Shown: positions 42,451 through 53,504, counted from the stretch's first letter. The stretch is DNA of 64,000 nucleotides from Hemileia vastatrix (GCA_030280995.1 JASXTE010000011.1:62001-126000); one strand, 5' to 3'. Notes: a model not told the origin generated them from the letters alone. Numbers and translations are program-made.

Positions 42451-45400
42451 TTATTTAGATTTAAATTTTTTCAAGAGATTTTTAAGATCAGAGATTTCAT
42501 TTTCTGGAATCCACTGGTCATATTCACTTGATTTATTTTTAAATCTTAATAGATACTCAACTCCCTTTTCTTTAGTAAGGTGTCTCTTTTTAAGTATCTT
42601 TTCAATTTCTGCTTTTTCCACTATTTCTTCAGGTTGCTGTTTATGCCTTCCTGATCTTCTTGGAAAGAGAGAAGTATCATTAGAATGGTATGGTTTTATA
42701 AGAGAAATAGGAAATACTGGATGTTTTCTATCATAAGGTGCATATAGAATAACCTCAACAGCATTATTACCAACCATCTTTTTAACTACAAATGGTCCAA
42801 TGAATGGATCCTTCAATTTAACATTACCATTTAAATTGAAATGTAGCGTTGAAATAAGGACTTCATCACCCTCTTTGAACATTTTTTCTTTATGGGCTTT
42901 ATCCCATCTTTTCTTTTCATACTCAAAAGCCTTATTTATACATTCTTGAGCATGTTTTCTGCATAATTCCTGCATCTGAAGAAAAGATTTAGTACCTGGA
43001 TGAATATCCAATCTAGGTAACTTATTAAGAGTTTTAGCAGGGGTATTAGGTACATAACCCAACCATAACTCAAATGGCTTTTTGCCAGTGACAGAATGTA
43101 CTGTACTATTATATGCAAATTCTAAACCTGGGATAAGGGTTACCCAATCATGCGTGAATTTGTCATTGTCTTTAAAATTAAGACCAAAAGCACAGTATCT
43201 TCTTATCATATCTTCTAAGGTTTGTATCATTCTTTCTGCTAGCCCATCAGTTTGTGGATGGTGTGCTGTAGAAAGTTTTAATTGACACCCTGAAACATCC
43301 ATAAGTGACGTCCAGAACTCAGAAGTAAATTTAGGATCTCTGTCAGAAACTATTGCTTTGGGGAAACCTGCTGTATTTAACATTTGTGTCCACCATAAAA
43401 AAGCTAAGTCCTTTGCAGAAACCTCTTTGTGGGTAGGAATAAATTTACACATCTTTGTAAATCTATCTACAATTACCCAGCAGGAGTTATAACTCTTATG
43501 CCCTGCTATTGGCAAACCTGTTACAAAGTCCATGTTAATGATTTCCCATGGAGCTTTTGGTTGCTCAATTTGTTGTAATAAACCAGCTCTTTTTCCTGTT
43601 AATATTTTAGATTTTTGACAAGAATCACATGTTTCAACATATTTCTGAACATCCTCAGACATGTTAATCCACCAAGCTGTGTTTTTTACTTTGGTTAATG
43701 TTTTATGGTAGTCAAAATGACCTTCTAATATATCATCATGACATATACTTAACATTAACTCCTTCATTGAAGGGGGAATTACAATCACATTACTTAATTT
43801 TTTCCTGTAATATATAAAACCATCCTCAATGGAAAATTTTCCTCTTTCTAATGCCTCTTTATACTTAATTGGTAATGTTTTTATTAAAACATTCATTGAA
43901 GCATTAGATGGATCATTTAATATTGTAGTTAATTTACTTAATTCAGGATCTGAATTATACTTATCAAGAATTGATTGCATAAATTCATCCTCAAGATCTA
44001 CAATATAAATGCCATAAATGTTAATAATCTCTGACTCAGGAACATAAGCAGGATTATCATCATTATTAGGCAGAGGTACTCTAGATAACAGATCTACATT
44101 AGAGTGCAAGGTTCCTGCTCTATGTGTAATAGTCATCCGTCCTCTGTATTCTTGTACAGCTAATTGCCATCTAAACATGTGTCTATTAGGAGTTTTCATG
44201 TTTAAGAGTGACTTAACTGCACTACAGTCAGTTATTAACTCAAATTTTTGGTCTTCCAGGTAATAATGTAGCTTTTCAAGAGCCCATACTACTGCCAAAC
44301 ATTCAAGCTGAGTAGCACCATATTTCAATTCACCACTTCTCAGAGTACGTGAAATATAGCAGATTACTACTTCTGACATTTTACCTTCAATAAGTTGTTT
44401 TTGATGCAAAGCAGAACCCAGTCCAATAAAACTTGCATCTGTATATAATACAAAAGGTAATTGGAAATCTGGTAATCCCAAGATAGGAGCTGTCATTAAA
44501 CATTCTTTCAACTTATTAAAAGCTTTTTGTCTTTCATTATTCCAAATGAAAGCTTCTGATTTCTTTATCAGTGTGGTCAGTGGTGCAGCAATTGATTGGT
44601 AGTTTTTTATATATTGTCTATAATAACCACACATTCCAAGAAAAGATTGTACATCCTTCACATTTTGAGGAATGCCAATATTCTTTATTGCAGCCACTTT
44701 ATTTTGGTCTACACATATTTGTAAGCCAGATACAATATGACCAAGCACTTTTAAAGATTCAAACCCAAATTTACATTTTTTCAATGCAAGGGTCATTTTT
44801 ATTTCATCCATTTTCTGAAATACTTTCCTTAAATGGATTAAGTGTTCATCAAAATTTTTAGAGAACACTATGATGTCATCAATGTATACCATTAACCATC
44901 CCTCAATCATTTCATTATGGAATGTTATATCCATTAACTTTTGAAATACTGATGGAGCATTCTTTGGTCCAAATGGCATTCTGACATACTTATAAATTCC
45001 CATGTGTGTTGTTATCAACAAAAAGTTCTGTGAATTCTTTTCAACAGGAATTTGATGGTACCCTTTATTTCCATCTAGGCAACTTATATATTTAGCACCT
45101 TTAAGGGTAGCATGTATAGAGGCAATCCTTGGCAAGGGATAAATATCATCTACTGTAAATGTATTTAATGCTCTATAATCACCGCACAGTCTTGCTTTAT
45201 CTTGTTCATAAGAAATCAGCACTGGTGATATTACACAATATTTTGGTGTAGTTTCAACCTTCTCAAGAATGTTCATTTTTAATAACATCTTAATATTATC
45301 CTCTATGTCTTTCCTCTTCATTGGTGAAGCAGGGTATGGTTTCTTTTTAAGACTAGCAGGAATATTATCCATATCACAGGTTAAACTAATTTTCATTTCA

Positions 45401-48318
45401 TGATCTTTTACAAGGCCAAGTTCATTTGTACCATGTGCAAAAGCCATTGGAAAAGCTTTAATTAATTCCAAAATATTATCTTTCTCAGTTTCACTTATCT
45501 GAGTGCCAAATGATGCTTTTGAAATTTCTGTTTCCAGAAGTTCCATCTCATTGGATTCTCTTCCTTTAGACGGGGAATTTGTTACTGACTCAATGTGTAA
45601 GACTGTGTTAAAAGAATTTATTTTAAATTTCCTTTTACCATTCATGCCAATTGTAAAATTGTTATTAGCAGGGTCTAATTTTACACCAAATTTAGTCAGA
45701 ATATCATTTCCAATGATAAAACAGTTACTACAATTTGTATTATCCATTACTACAAAGTCACAAGTTACCCTTACATAACCATGTTGGTGTTTAAAGAAAA
45801 CAGCAGCTTTGTATTTACCAATGGGGTGTAGTACTGATCCAAAACCTCTCCAATTTTTATTCTGAAGTGGTTGAAGCTTAAACTTATATTCACTATCAAT
45901 TTTCTGTAATGTATTAGTGGAAACAACTGAACCAGCAGCTCCTGTGTCCAATACTATATTAACATTTTCACCAGAAATGATAGCTGGAACCGTGATAGGT
46001 GTCATTCTAAAGTTATCAGCTTGTATATCCTTAATGATTTCAGCATCCTCAAAATTCATTAAAGATTCATTTGAGTCCATATTTAATATTGGATTTTCAA
46101 AGATGGACAAATCATCTTCCAACATACAGACTTCATTTTCATCACTATATGAGATATTGCTGTCATAATCACTTGATTCTTTACTTTTTTCAGTTTCAGT
46201 TTCAGATTCACGTTGATTTTCAACAATATTTATGTTTTTCTCACATTTGTGACCTTTGACCCAAGGTTTGTTACACTTATAACAAGTATTTGTTTCATAC
46301 TTTTTAGGTACTACAGGTGCAGTAGGTTTTTTCTGCTTCTCCTGAAGTGTTTTTGAATTCTGAGTTTTTACAGGTTCAACATTTTGCTTATAAGTGGAAT
46401 ACCTTGATTCATACTTATGGTTTAATAATATTTCATTGCAAATATTAATAAAGTCAGAATATTCAGTAACATTTAATGTTCTAGCTACAACAATGTCTCT
46501 GACAGATATAGGTAATTTGTATATTATCTTATCTTTCCATAAGTTAAAATCCATATGAGGCTCAATGGCTTTTAATATTTTGTTTAAATTCATTAAAAAT
46601 ACCATAGGTTTGTCACCATTCAACGGATTATACCTAGTCTTCTCATACAGTCTCTGCTGAGTAAGCCTGAATTTAGAACCTCCAAATTGTTTTTCAATAA
46701 GTTGTTTCCATTCAGCCCAAGAGTAGTCTCTACCCTCACTTAAGACAGCTTCAAACCATAATAAGGCAACATCCTTAAATAAAGAAATTAATTTTGATGT
46801 TATCTCTTCATCTGGTAACTTATATGAGAATTTCAAGTTGTCAATTCTTTGAATAAAATGTTGCCAATCAGAGCTGGCTTCCCCATCATAAGTTGGGTAC
46901 TGATCTATCTTAGGCCAGTTCTTCTGATTGGATTTTATCTCACTAATCTTAGGTAAATTCAACAACTCATTCACTTTTGATAAATGGTCTTGTATTTCTT
47001 CCTGCACAGATTTGTGACTTACATTTTCAGATTTGACACTACCACCAGATGGTTTTAATTGTGGTGGTACAGGGAAGGAATGAGATTCACTTTTGCCAAT
47101 GAAAGGATTATTATTATATTGATTATACTTATGATTATCCTGGTTCATTAGTAGATTGGCAGTTTCAATCTCAACTTTAGTTAATCTTTGTAGCAACTCA
47201 GAGACACTTTGATTTGTCTGGGCAAAAGATAACTTTGTTCTTGATTCAGTCTTTAATAAGTGTGTTTCATATAATTTTTCTAACTCACAAAATTTGTTTG
47301 AAAGGTCATTATATTTATTACTCAATGAATCATATTTAAGAGTTAGAGACAAATGTTCTTTCTCTAATTCTTTATTACGTGTTGCTAATTGAGAAATGTT
47401 CAATGTTAAGGATGAAATTGTATCACTAGTGAGTTTAACTGTCTGTTCCTCACAATCAGTCATTCTATTCCACAATGCTGAAACAATTCTATGGACAGTT
47501 GGATTATTGTTAAAATATTCCATGTCCTCCTTTTCAATTCTCTCACTCTCCTGTGAACTTCTCATCTCACTAGTAGGTGGTTGCAACTGAGGATTAACTG
47601 TATTATCATTGTATATAGTACTGTTATTATGGACAAAAGACCAGTCAGGTGTATCTACTCTAAAACCTAAATTTCTTAAATCCTCCTCTATTTTTTGTAC
47701 AGATTTAACATCAATAGAATTACCTATATTGTAATTATCAGTATTATGTCTAATCTGAGAGGGTAAGTTACTTACCAAGGGATGGTTGCCAGTCCTGATT
47801 TTTGGCGCTTTTTTCCCTTGTAAGGGTGAGCTGACGAAGTCAGATGAGGGGGCGGATCCCTGTTGCAACTGTGGCTTGTCCACTGTTGGTGAAACCAGTC
47901 CCATTTCCATTTCTCTACAAGGATTTTCTCCTGGGAGTGAGTGGACCCTCCTTGGATAGGGGGTTGCTGATTTGATTGACTGGGCTGGCCTCCCTTTAAT
48001 TCTGCCATTGCCTGATTCATCTGCTGAAATCCTACCTTGCAATTGTTTTGCAACTGCTCTACCTCTTTGAACATGAGAGATTTTGATTCCTCTAGCTTCA
48101 GAACCTGTTTGGCCAGGTGGGACAGTTGATCCTGAAGAGGAGGAGACGTCTTTTTGATAGTTATCTTTTTTAAGAGGGCGTCCTTTTCCTCTATACTCAT
48201 GCTTTCTGGCTGGGGGTACTGTTGTCCCTCCATGGTGATGTCCTGGAAAGTTTTTATTAGCTTTAGACCTGGTATTATAAGCAGGCTGGTCACTTACACT
48301 ATCCTGGGGAGCACTCAT
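42451..48318 (-). CDS. Chromovirus D gag-pol polyprotein, 1955 aa
   Basis: One open frame encodes the whole polyprotein. Gag has a coiled-coil-like part (about residues 280-400) and the zinc knuckle CYKCNKPWVKGHKC (about 677). Protease: VLDTGAAGSVVS (about 790). RT: DGNKGYHQIPV and VYIDDIIVFS (about 1144). RNase H: YTDASFIGLGSALHQ (about 1293). Integrase: GHFDYH and CDSCQKSK (about 1540-1567), MDFVTGLP, SDRDPKFTSEFW and GLAERMIQTLED for D, D, E (about 1598, 1657, 1695), and GPFVVKKMVGNNAVEVI (GPY/F-like). The C-terminal chromodomain (about 1903-1943) has EYLLRFKNKSSEYDQWIP. Chromodomains steer integration to chromatin marks such as H3K9 methylation. No stop, frameshift or lost catalytic residue was seen. 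Confidence 0.95.
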   Translation of the reverse strand: MSAPQDSVSDQPAYNTRSKANKNFPGHHHGGTTVPPARKHEYRGKGRPLKKDNYQKDVSSSSGSTVPPGQTGSEARGIKISHVQRGRAVAKQLQGRISADESGNGRIKGRPAQSIKSATPYPRRVHSLPGENPCREMEMGLVSPTVDKPQLQQGSAPSSDFVSSPLQGKKAPKIRTGNHPLVSNLPSQIRHNTDNYNIGNSIDVKSVQKIEEDLRNLGFRVDTPDWSFVHNNSTIYNDNTVNPQLQPPTSEMRSSQESERIEKEDMEYFNNNPTVHRIVSALWNRMTDCEEQTVKLTSDTISSLTLNISQLATRNKELEKEHLSLTLKYDSLSNKYNDLSNKFCELEKLYETHLLKTESRTKLSFAQTNQSVSELLQRLTKVEIETANLLMNQDNHKYNQYNNNPFIGKSESHSFPVPPQLKPSGGSVKSENVSHKSVQEEIQDHLSKVNELLNLPKISEIKSNQKNWPKIDQYPTYDGEASSDWQHFIQRIDNLKFSYKLPDEEITSKLISLFKDVALLWFEAVLSEGRDYSWAEWKQLIEKQFGGSKFRLTQQRLYEKTRYNPLNGDKPMVFLMNLNKILKAIEPHMDFNLWKDKIIYKLPISVRDIVVARTLNVTEYSDFINICNEILLNHKYESRYSTYKQNVEPVKTQNSKTLQEKQKKPTAPVVPKKYETNTCYKCNKPWVKGHKCEKNINIVENQRESETETEKSKESSDYDSNISYSDENEVCMLEDDLSIFENPILNMDSNESLMNFEDAEIIKDIQADNFRMTPITVPAIISGENVNIVLDTGAAGSVVSTNTLQKIDSEYKFKLQPLQNKNWRGFGSVLHPIGKYKAAVFFKHQHGYVRVTCDFVVMDNTNCSNCFIIGNDILTKFGVKLDPANNNFTIGMNGKRKFKINSFNTVLHIESVTNSPSKGRESNEMELLETEISKASFGTQISETEKDNILELIKAFPMAFAHGTNELGLVKDHEMKISLTCDMDNIPASLKKKPYPASPMKRKDIEDNIKMLLKMNILEKVETTPKYCVISPVLISYEQDKARLCGDYRALNTFTVDDIYPLPRIASIHATLKGAKYISCLDGNKGYHQIPVEKNSQNFLLITTHMGIYKYVRMPFGPKNAPSVFQKLMDITFHNEMIEGWLMVYIDDIIVFSKNFDEHLIHLRKVFQKMDEIKMTLALKKCKFGFESLKVLGHIVSGLQICVDQNKVAAIKNIGIPQNVKDVQSFLGMCGYYRQYIKNYQSIAAPLTTLIKKSEAFIWNNERQKAFNKLKECLMTAPILGLPDFQLPFVLYTDASFIGLGSALHQKQLIEGKMSEVVICYISRTLRSGELKYGATQLECLAVVWALEKLHYYLEDQKFELITDCSAVKSLLNMKTPNRHMFRWQLAVQEYRGRMTITHRAGTLHSNVDLLSRVPLPNNDDNPAYVPESEIINIYGIYIVDLEDEFMQSILDKYNSDPELSKLTTILNDPSNASMNVLIKTLPIKYKEALERGKFSIEDGFIYYRKKLSNVIVIPPSMKELMLSICHDDILEGHFDYHKTLTKVKNTAWWINMSEDVQKYVETCDSCQKSKILTGKRAGLLQQIEQPKAPWEIINMDFVTGLPIAGHKSYNSCWVIVDRFTKMCKFIPTHKEVSAKDLAFLWWTQMLNTAGFPKAIVSDRDPKFTSEFWTSLMDVSGCQLKLSTAHHPQTDGLAERMIQTLEDMIRRYCAFGLNFKDNDKFTHDWVTLIPGLEFAYNSTVHSVTGKKPFELWLGYVPNTPAKTLNKLPRLDIHPGTKSFLQMQELCRKHAQECINKAFEYEKKRWDKAHKEKMFKEGDEVLISTLHFNLNGNVKLKDPFIGPFVVKKMVGNNAVEVILYAPYDRKHPVFPISLIKPYHSNDTSLFPRRSGRHKQQPEEIVEKAEIEKILKKRHLTKEKGVEYLLRFKNKSSEYDQWIPENEISDLKNLLKKFKSK
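47772..48293 (-). CDS. Overlapping +1-frame ORF at the start of D gag
   Basis: 173 codons in the +1 frame relative to gag-pol, starting 25 bases after its ATG. It has a helical segment (LAKQVLKLEESKSLMFKEVE), a motif KWKWDWFHQQW, and a basic end with AHPYKGKKRQK and IPW-stop. The overlapping ORFs of F (54355-54831) and F2 (29045-29380) share frame, order, W motif, HPY motif and W-stop end, although the elements have diverged. This suggests real coding. It could be a separate small protein or part of Gag made by frameshifting. Confidence 0.5.
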   Translation of the reverse strand: MTSLLIIPGLKLIKTFQDITMEGQQYPQPESMSIEEKDALLKKITIKKTSPPLQDQLSHLAKQVLKLEESKSLMFKEVEQLQNNCKVGFQQMNQAMAELKGGQPSQSNQQPPIQGGSTHSQEKILVEKWKWDWFHQQWTSHSCNRDPPPHLTSSAHPYKGKKRQKSGLATIPW

Positions 48319-48828
48319 ATTGTTCAGAAGAACAACATTTTACGTCTACAAAAGGAAAAACTCTGTGGAATTAGTAGACAAATAATATTAGCAATTATAT
48401 TACTAATAAAAAAGCAATGGAGCTTACCCTGAATTTATATCTTTATTTATTTAAATAAAATATAAGAAAAATTCGAAAAAATCTGTTAAAAATATAATAA
48501 TAAGCTTAACTAGATATCTATAAGGGTGAATAATTAGCTTACCAAGCTTTAGCCAAATACCAATTTTATTGGGTGTTATATTGGTGTCCAAATACCAAGT
48601 GAAATTGGGTTTATATTGGGTACAGTTACTACTGTAAATATCTAATTTTTATGATAAAAAATTAGTACAATTATTATAAGGGTTCTTTTCCCCAATCAAT
48701 GAGTTATGATGACCCACTAATATGCAGCAGACCTAAATATTTGGTTAATTTTAAGTTGTACTAAGGTAAAAATCACGTCCCAAGGCTTATACTAAATAAT
48801 AAGTAAAATATAAGGAAAGACCCCCAAT
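48319..48828 (-). promoter_or_regulatory. Leader and PBS-like site of D
   Basis: 510 bases between the 5' LTR and gag. On the minus strand ATTGGGGGTCTTTCC follows the LTR end directly (48828-48814), in the position of a PBS; F has ATTGGAGGCTTTTCC. The primer is not identified. Repeated AAATACCAA-TTTTATTGGGT segments occur near 48555-48625. Confidence 0.55.
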
Positions 48829-50004
48829 TGTCAGTACAGTCTAGTATATAAGTATGATATAATAGTGTTATTTTATGGTCCTACTACTTATTTATAAATG
48901 ATTTAGTGATTAAACCTCAGGGGAAGACTAATAGAATAGTTATACTCAAATTAAACTCACAATACTTGGATTTAAATGCATGCTAGTGGTGGAAAATAGA
49001 AGAATAAAATATAGTTATAGCTATTATAAAGATAATATCAATTTATAAGGGCTTTATAATATATTTCTGAATGTTAATAATTGTAGTGTAATGTTTGTTT
49101 GAAGTGTAGTAATTGAATGATGATAATAAACCGTCAAAATCCCTCCTTACTTATACCCAAATCCACTGGAGTGCACAGACCTTCAATCCAGATGATGTCA
49201 CTGCTATCCCCGGCAATTACAGCACTGTGAGGGCCCATCACCTCCCCATGGCGTCCACTTCAAGCAGTTTCAACACCCAGACCTCCAGTAAGGACCCTCC
49301 ATCACTATTAATAATAACACAGAGTCATACCATAAATAGAAATCCCAGATAAAAGCGGATACCATAAAGAAACAGGTAAAATAAATGATCAAAAAGAGAT
49401 TTAATGAAACTAAAAGCATATAAAGGAAAAAAATAAAATGTCCAAGCCCCAATAACATCCCCAAGCATCCACATTAACCCAAAAACATATTTCCAACCCA
49501 TAAATCCGTGAATAACCATCCAAGGAAATAATTTTAGTTGTCCAAACTGGGTGTATGCGCCTGATATAGGTGTCTATGCTTCTGTAGGCGTTGTGAGTCC
49601 ACTGATTTCCTCCATATGACCTAAAATAAGCAGAAAAACAAAGGTTATAGGCTATTAAGGGGCTAAAACCCACTTATATACCTAAATATACATAATATAC
49701 TGCATATTTCACTGAATATGAGATTTATGTATACATATAAGCTTATGTATGTCAATAATTACTTCATATCACTTAAGATAATTATATTATGACTCCATTA
49801 ACACCTTAATAAGTATTATTAGGCCATGGATAAGCTATTTAAACTATTATAAATTATATAATAAAATAATAATTATATATATATATAATAAAATAATATA
49901 TATTATTATTTTAACCTTATTTTTAAGATATAAGCTTAATCTAGTTAAGGTTATCTTATTTTAAGCATAAGAAATACTCAGTCCTAAGGATATTTAGGCT
50001 GACA
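48829..50004 (-). repeat. 5' LTR of chromovirus D
   Basis: Same length and sequence as 41160-42335 apart from one base seen. It should carry the promoter of D. The right border TTTAGGCTGACA is followed by CACTT (50005-50009) and then element E. Confidence 0.93.
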
Positions 50005-50898
50005 CACTTCCTTCCTTCTCCTGCAGCAATCCATGCACTGGCACATTGAAGATAAACCAGACCTGGTCTCCCAACCATCCTCTCCAGGGGATGATAACCT
50101 CATGTGAAGCCTCCTTTCATCTTCACCAGTCAACTCCAAACTGATTCCCAAATCAAAATGATAACAAATTCTTGCCTGAAAATCCAACAAGAATGGCCCA
50201 CCCAAAACTGCTTTTAAATTACCTTTAGCAATGTTAAAATGAACCTTCCCTGAGGCTCCACCAACATCTAACTTCAAAAACTCTGAAGTTCCAACCAATT
50301 CTGTGATATGACCACCGATCCCTCTCAAATTACCACCAATACCAGTTTTTATGGGAAGGCCCAAATGAGTTGCCTCAAACAAAGAAATCAGGTTTATCTG
50401 AGAACCTGAATCCACCAATGCCCTTGCCTCCCTGCCATTCAGAGTGACACTGACATATCCCAGAGGAGCAGAAAAATGAGTTTCCAAACCCTCACCAAAC
50501 TTCTCAGCAGAATCACAAATGTATTCTACCTCCCCAGAAGAAACTCTTCTCCTGGTCAACAACTTTTTCTGTCTATCAGCCAACCCTGGACTGATAGCAT
50601 ACAATTCCCCATAAGATAGGGAAACCTGACCCTGATTCATCCTTTCCAGGACAGAGTCCATAAAATTAACTTGACCAGAAACTACTGGCCTCTCAAAGTG
50701 AGCCCTAGGCTTTACCACCTTGGTCCTAGAAAATTCTTGAGGACCAGCACCAACAACAGATTTACCATTAACAGGAACCAAACCAGATCCCTCACCAGAA
50801 CCTCTAACTCCAGCAGGATTTGGCAATGAAGCCAAAGGGACATCCTCCTCAGAGTCAGAATTAACCTCCATTGGCATTGGCTCACCATTCATGTCCAA
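49984..50898 (-). pseudogene. Element E gag end and aspartic protease
   Basis: The E part begins at 50005; the last codons in this frame read into LTR-D. RRVSSGEVEYICDSAEKFGE leads to ALVDSGSQINLISL, with the active-site triad DSG. IGGNLRGIGGHITELVG and HFNIAKGNLKAVLGGPFLLD are the other protease segments. The tail has MCQCMDCCRRRKEV, similar to CQCCTCTRKRK in B. D interrupts the last codons, and a short remainder continues left of D at about 41154. Protease itself looks complete. The frame differs from the gag ORF upstream (50889-51941). Confidence 0.78.
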
Positions 50899-51941
50899 TG
50901 CACCAAAACTAGGGGGACCATGTCAGCCATACCCTTCTGCATCTTGTACAGCTCCTCTTTGCTGTACCTCTTCCTAGATGCACTCAGCTTAGGATCCACC
51001 TTTGAAGCATTTGGCTTTGGTTGGGCCTGAGAACTGCGCTTAGGCCTTTCCACCTTTCCTGCTTCCACATCATAAACACCAGCCAAGCATTCACAACTTG
51101 ACTGTCCACCACAAGAATACAACTCCAAACCACCAAAGGAAGTAGAAAAAGAGACCTTGTTTACCTCCTTCCCCTTTCCCTTGCCATCCTCATCCTCCTT
51201 ACCAGAAGACTTCCCTTGATCAGGAATCTGCTCAAACCTTGGCCTCCTTTGATTGAGACCTCCCCTTCTCCTGACCAAATCAACAGGAGCCTGCCCCTCA
51301 CTGGGCTTAACAAAAGAACCATCAGGTAACTTTAAAACCCTGCCATCAAATTCCACCTTTCCTTCAGACACATCCCTGTTCAATGCCCAACAATCATTGG
51401 ACCTGTGACCCCTCCTTCTGCAATAAGAGCAGACCCAAGGATAACTCCTACCAGCCCTCCTATCGAAATCTCTAGGCGGAGAAGGTGCCTTATTGACCCT
51501 CTTAGCCTCCTGATCAAAAATATGCAGCTGCTTTGTAAGATCAGCCAACTGCTCCACCATTGGGTCCCTCTCCTGCTTGGGAACCTGCACCATATTCTTC
51601 TCTTCCTTCTTCACTCTGACCTCCTCTTCAGCCAAAGCCTCACTGACTTTGCTGACATACTTGGCACACCCTTCCTGATAGGTGTCAACAGCCAATAACT
51701 TCAAATGGGCCTCAACAGTCTCCTTCACCTTATTCAAGGCAGGCAATTTCTGGTCCCCATTAGAAAGAGTCTTCATCAATTCCTTTCTTGACAACTCCTT
51801 CAACACATCCATCCTGACATCTCTAGCTAGGGCAGACCAAAAAACATCCTTGGAAGCATTTTCATGTGCCAGCTCCTCCACTTCCACCAAATATTCCACC
51901 ACAGGATCAAACTGTAGCAGAAACTTTCTGTAACTATGCAA
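50889..51941 (-). pseudogene. Element E gag, main part with CCHC knuckle
   Basis: The segment has VEYLVEVEELAHENASKDVF, RMDVLKELSRKELMKTL and a linker rich in Lys/Glu. The zinc knuckle CSYCRRRGHRSNDC (CX2CX4HX4C, near 51385-51430) is followed by PDGSFVKPSEGQAPVDLV. The knuckle binds genomic RNA during particle assembly. The ORF begins just after a stop in the upstream gag part and ends by frameshift near 50889, where protease takes over. The order of motifs matches B gag over its full length. Confidence 0.8.
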
Positions 51942-51968
51942 GTTACCAACACCACCATAAGATTTCCA

Positions 51969-52340
51969 TTAACTGACAACCTTGTTCAGATCCACCATAG
52001 TGAACCTGACACCCCATCTATCCACCATCTCCCTACACAGCAATTTCCAATCCCTCTTCTTGTAGCCAGACATCGCCATAATCTCCTTCTCCACTGCCCT
52101 ATCACCAATGAAGAAGATAATCTGCTTCACCATGTCCAGGTAGGAAGCACCATCCACTCCAGCAGCAGTTTCATATTTCTCCAGAAACCACTTGACATCC
52201 TCCCAATTAAACTTGGTACCATCCCAAGCTTTAATCATTACACACTCCCTAATCATCACAGCAGGAGGACCATCCCCCCCACTGACAGTCACCACAGGAA
52301 TAGCAGAACCAGAAGCCATTCTTCCAGTCCAAAACACCAA
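51969..52340 (-). pseudogene. Element E gag, N-terminal part
   Basis: It contains IKAWDGTKFNWEDVKWFLEK, DMVKQIIFFIGDRAVEKEIM and DRWGVRFTMVDLNKVV, then a stop (TAA near 51969). B continues in frame at this point with GEWQVQGG. The leader to the PBS is only about 50 bases, shorter than in B, and lacks B's TTCAG hairpins. Confidence 0.78.
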
Positions 52341-52389
52341 AAAGAGCCAACCAAAGAAAACAGAGATTTTAAAGAACTAGCAAGTTCCA

Positions 52390-52406
52390 CCCCACGTTGT
52401 GCGCCA
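52390..52406 (-). promoter_or_regulatory. Primer binding site of element E
   Basis: The minus-strand sequence TGGCGCACAACGTGGGG differs from the PBS of B by one base (C to A). It lies five bases after the LTR end, confirming the minus orientation of E. Confidence 0.82.
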
Positions 52407-52411
52407 GAAAA

Positions 52412-53504
52412 TGTAGACAATCCTATAGTACTACCTATAGGCCTTGACCAAGGGAGTTGGAGAAAAACCAGAGAGGAAATCCCCTGTCCCTTTAGAAAAA
52501 TAGAGTGAGATTTAACTGCTACAGTAAATTGGTTCCTGTTTTGCTAAAGCCCCTTGTCAACACACTTGACTGCTTGATGAGCCAAGAAAGTAGTCACCAG
52601 ACAGACTACCAGACCAAAGAACTGAAATGTAGAACAATGTCCACACCAGAGACAGCAAAGATACTTGATGTAGGCTGAAAATCCACACCAGAGACAGCAA
52701 TAATACTTTCTATAGCTTGAAAGACTATAACAGAGAAACAGTTGCCAAAGTTAAGTTAAATGAAGAACTCACTTGCAACAAACACAGCCAAATTGTGGCA
52801 AGAAGGCAGTGAAAACTGAGTGAGGAGCAAAGATATCACCTCCGGATGGTTGTATGATAATTAAGGTTGCCCCAAACTGTCTTTTTCACTATGTACACAC
52901 AGACCACTATCTAAGAGCCCATGCACACCCACCAATCTGGTGCCTGTACCCGCCAAATTGAATAAAAAACCCTCCAGAAGCGCTCCCTAACCTTCTAAAA
53001 CAGAGGCGGGCGGGCCACCCAACATTGGAAGTTCCGCGTGAAGCGGCCCGGCCTCCCTGAAGCCAGAAAACCAATAAAAACAACTAATCTACTTAGAAAA
53101 ATTAGCTACAACTACTAAAACCTTTAAAACACGGAATTTCACTATAACAACATTGGGACATGAAATATAGAGAAAAATTAGCTCTATCCAATGGTAATAA
53201 GCATTTAAACCTAAGACTTAAGGTTAGACCATAAAACACAAAAAACAAAATTAAAAAGTTATCTTTTATAAATGAAAAATGAGGAAATGACCCCTTAAAA
53301 CTTAGAATATGAAAAATGTATACAAGACATAAAATATAGAGAAACACTGGGGCTATCCAATGATAGTACCCACATACCCTCAGACCCAATATCCACAGAA
53401 TAAAACCAGAAAAATACCCAATTCCTTAACAGATGTCAATTAAGACATGCAGAAACAGCGCCAATTTGCACAACAAAGGCCTCTGCCAATTTTGGAAGAC
53501 CACA
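52412..53504 (-). repeat. 5' LTR (LTR-A5) of element E
   Basis: 1093 bases, TGTGGTCTTCC-like end at 53504 (here TGTGGTCTTCCAAAATTGG) to TTGTCTACA at 52412. It has the longest GC-rich island of the LTR-A copies (about 52990-53060, GGCGGGCGGGCCACCC and GCGGCCCGGCC). Confidence 0.85.

Larger units (their letters stand above)
41160..50004 (-). mobile_element. Chromovirus D, structurally intact LTR retrotransposon
   Basis: 8845 bases: LTRs 41160-42335 and 48829-50004 (both 1176), PBS-like site, 510-base leader, one gag-pol ORF (48318-42451), and the polypurine run GGGGTGAGGGAG (minus strand) next to the 3' LTR. It is flanked by CACTT. I noticed only one LTR difference by eye (G at 41311, A at 48980), at a CpG. 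This points to a very recent insertion and possible activity. Confidence 0.95.
30516..53504 (-). mobile_element. Ty3/Gypsy element E with antisense gene block
   Basis: Minus-strand order: 5' LTR (53504-52412), PBS, gag, protease, pol spacer, RT, RNase H, integrase (to 36905), a spacer, plus-strand genes B and A, polypurine tract, 3' LTR (31571-30516). Without D (41160-50004 plus duplication) and the solo LTR (34067-35140) it is about 13.1 kb. The flanks ACGT (30512-30515) and ACAT (53505-53508) fit a 4-bp target duplication with one CpG change. At least four nonsense codons are present in gag-pol. The antisense genes are the notable feature. Confidence 0.85.

Noticed and set aside
50005..52340. 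Gag of E as a separate element from pol at 36905-41089
   Set aside because: CACTT on both sides of D and matching motif order in B show that the two parts are one element split by D.
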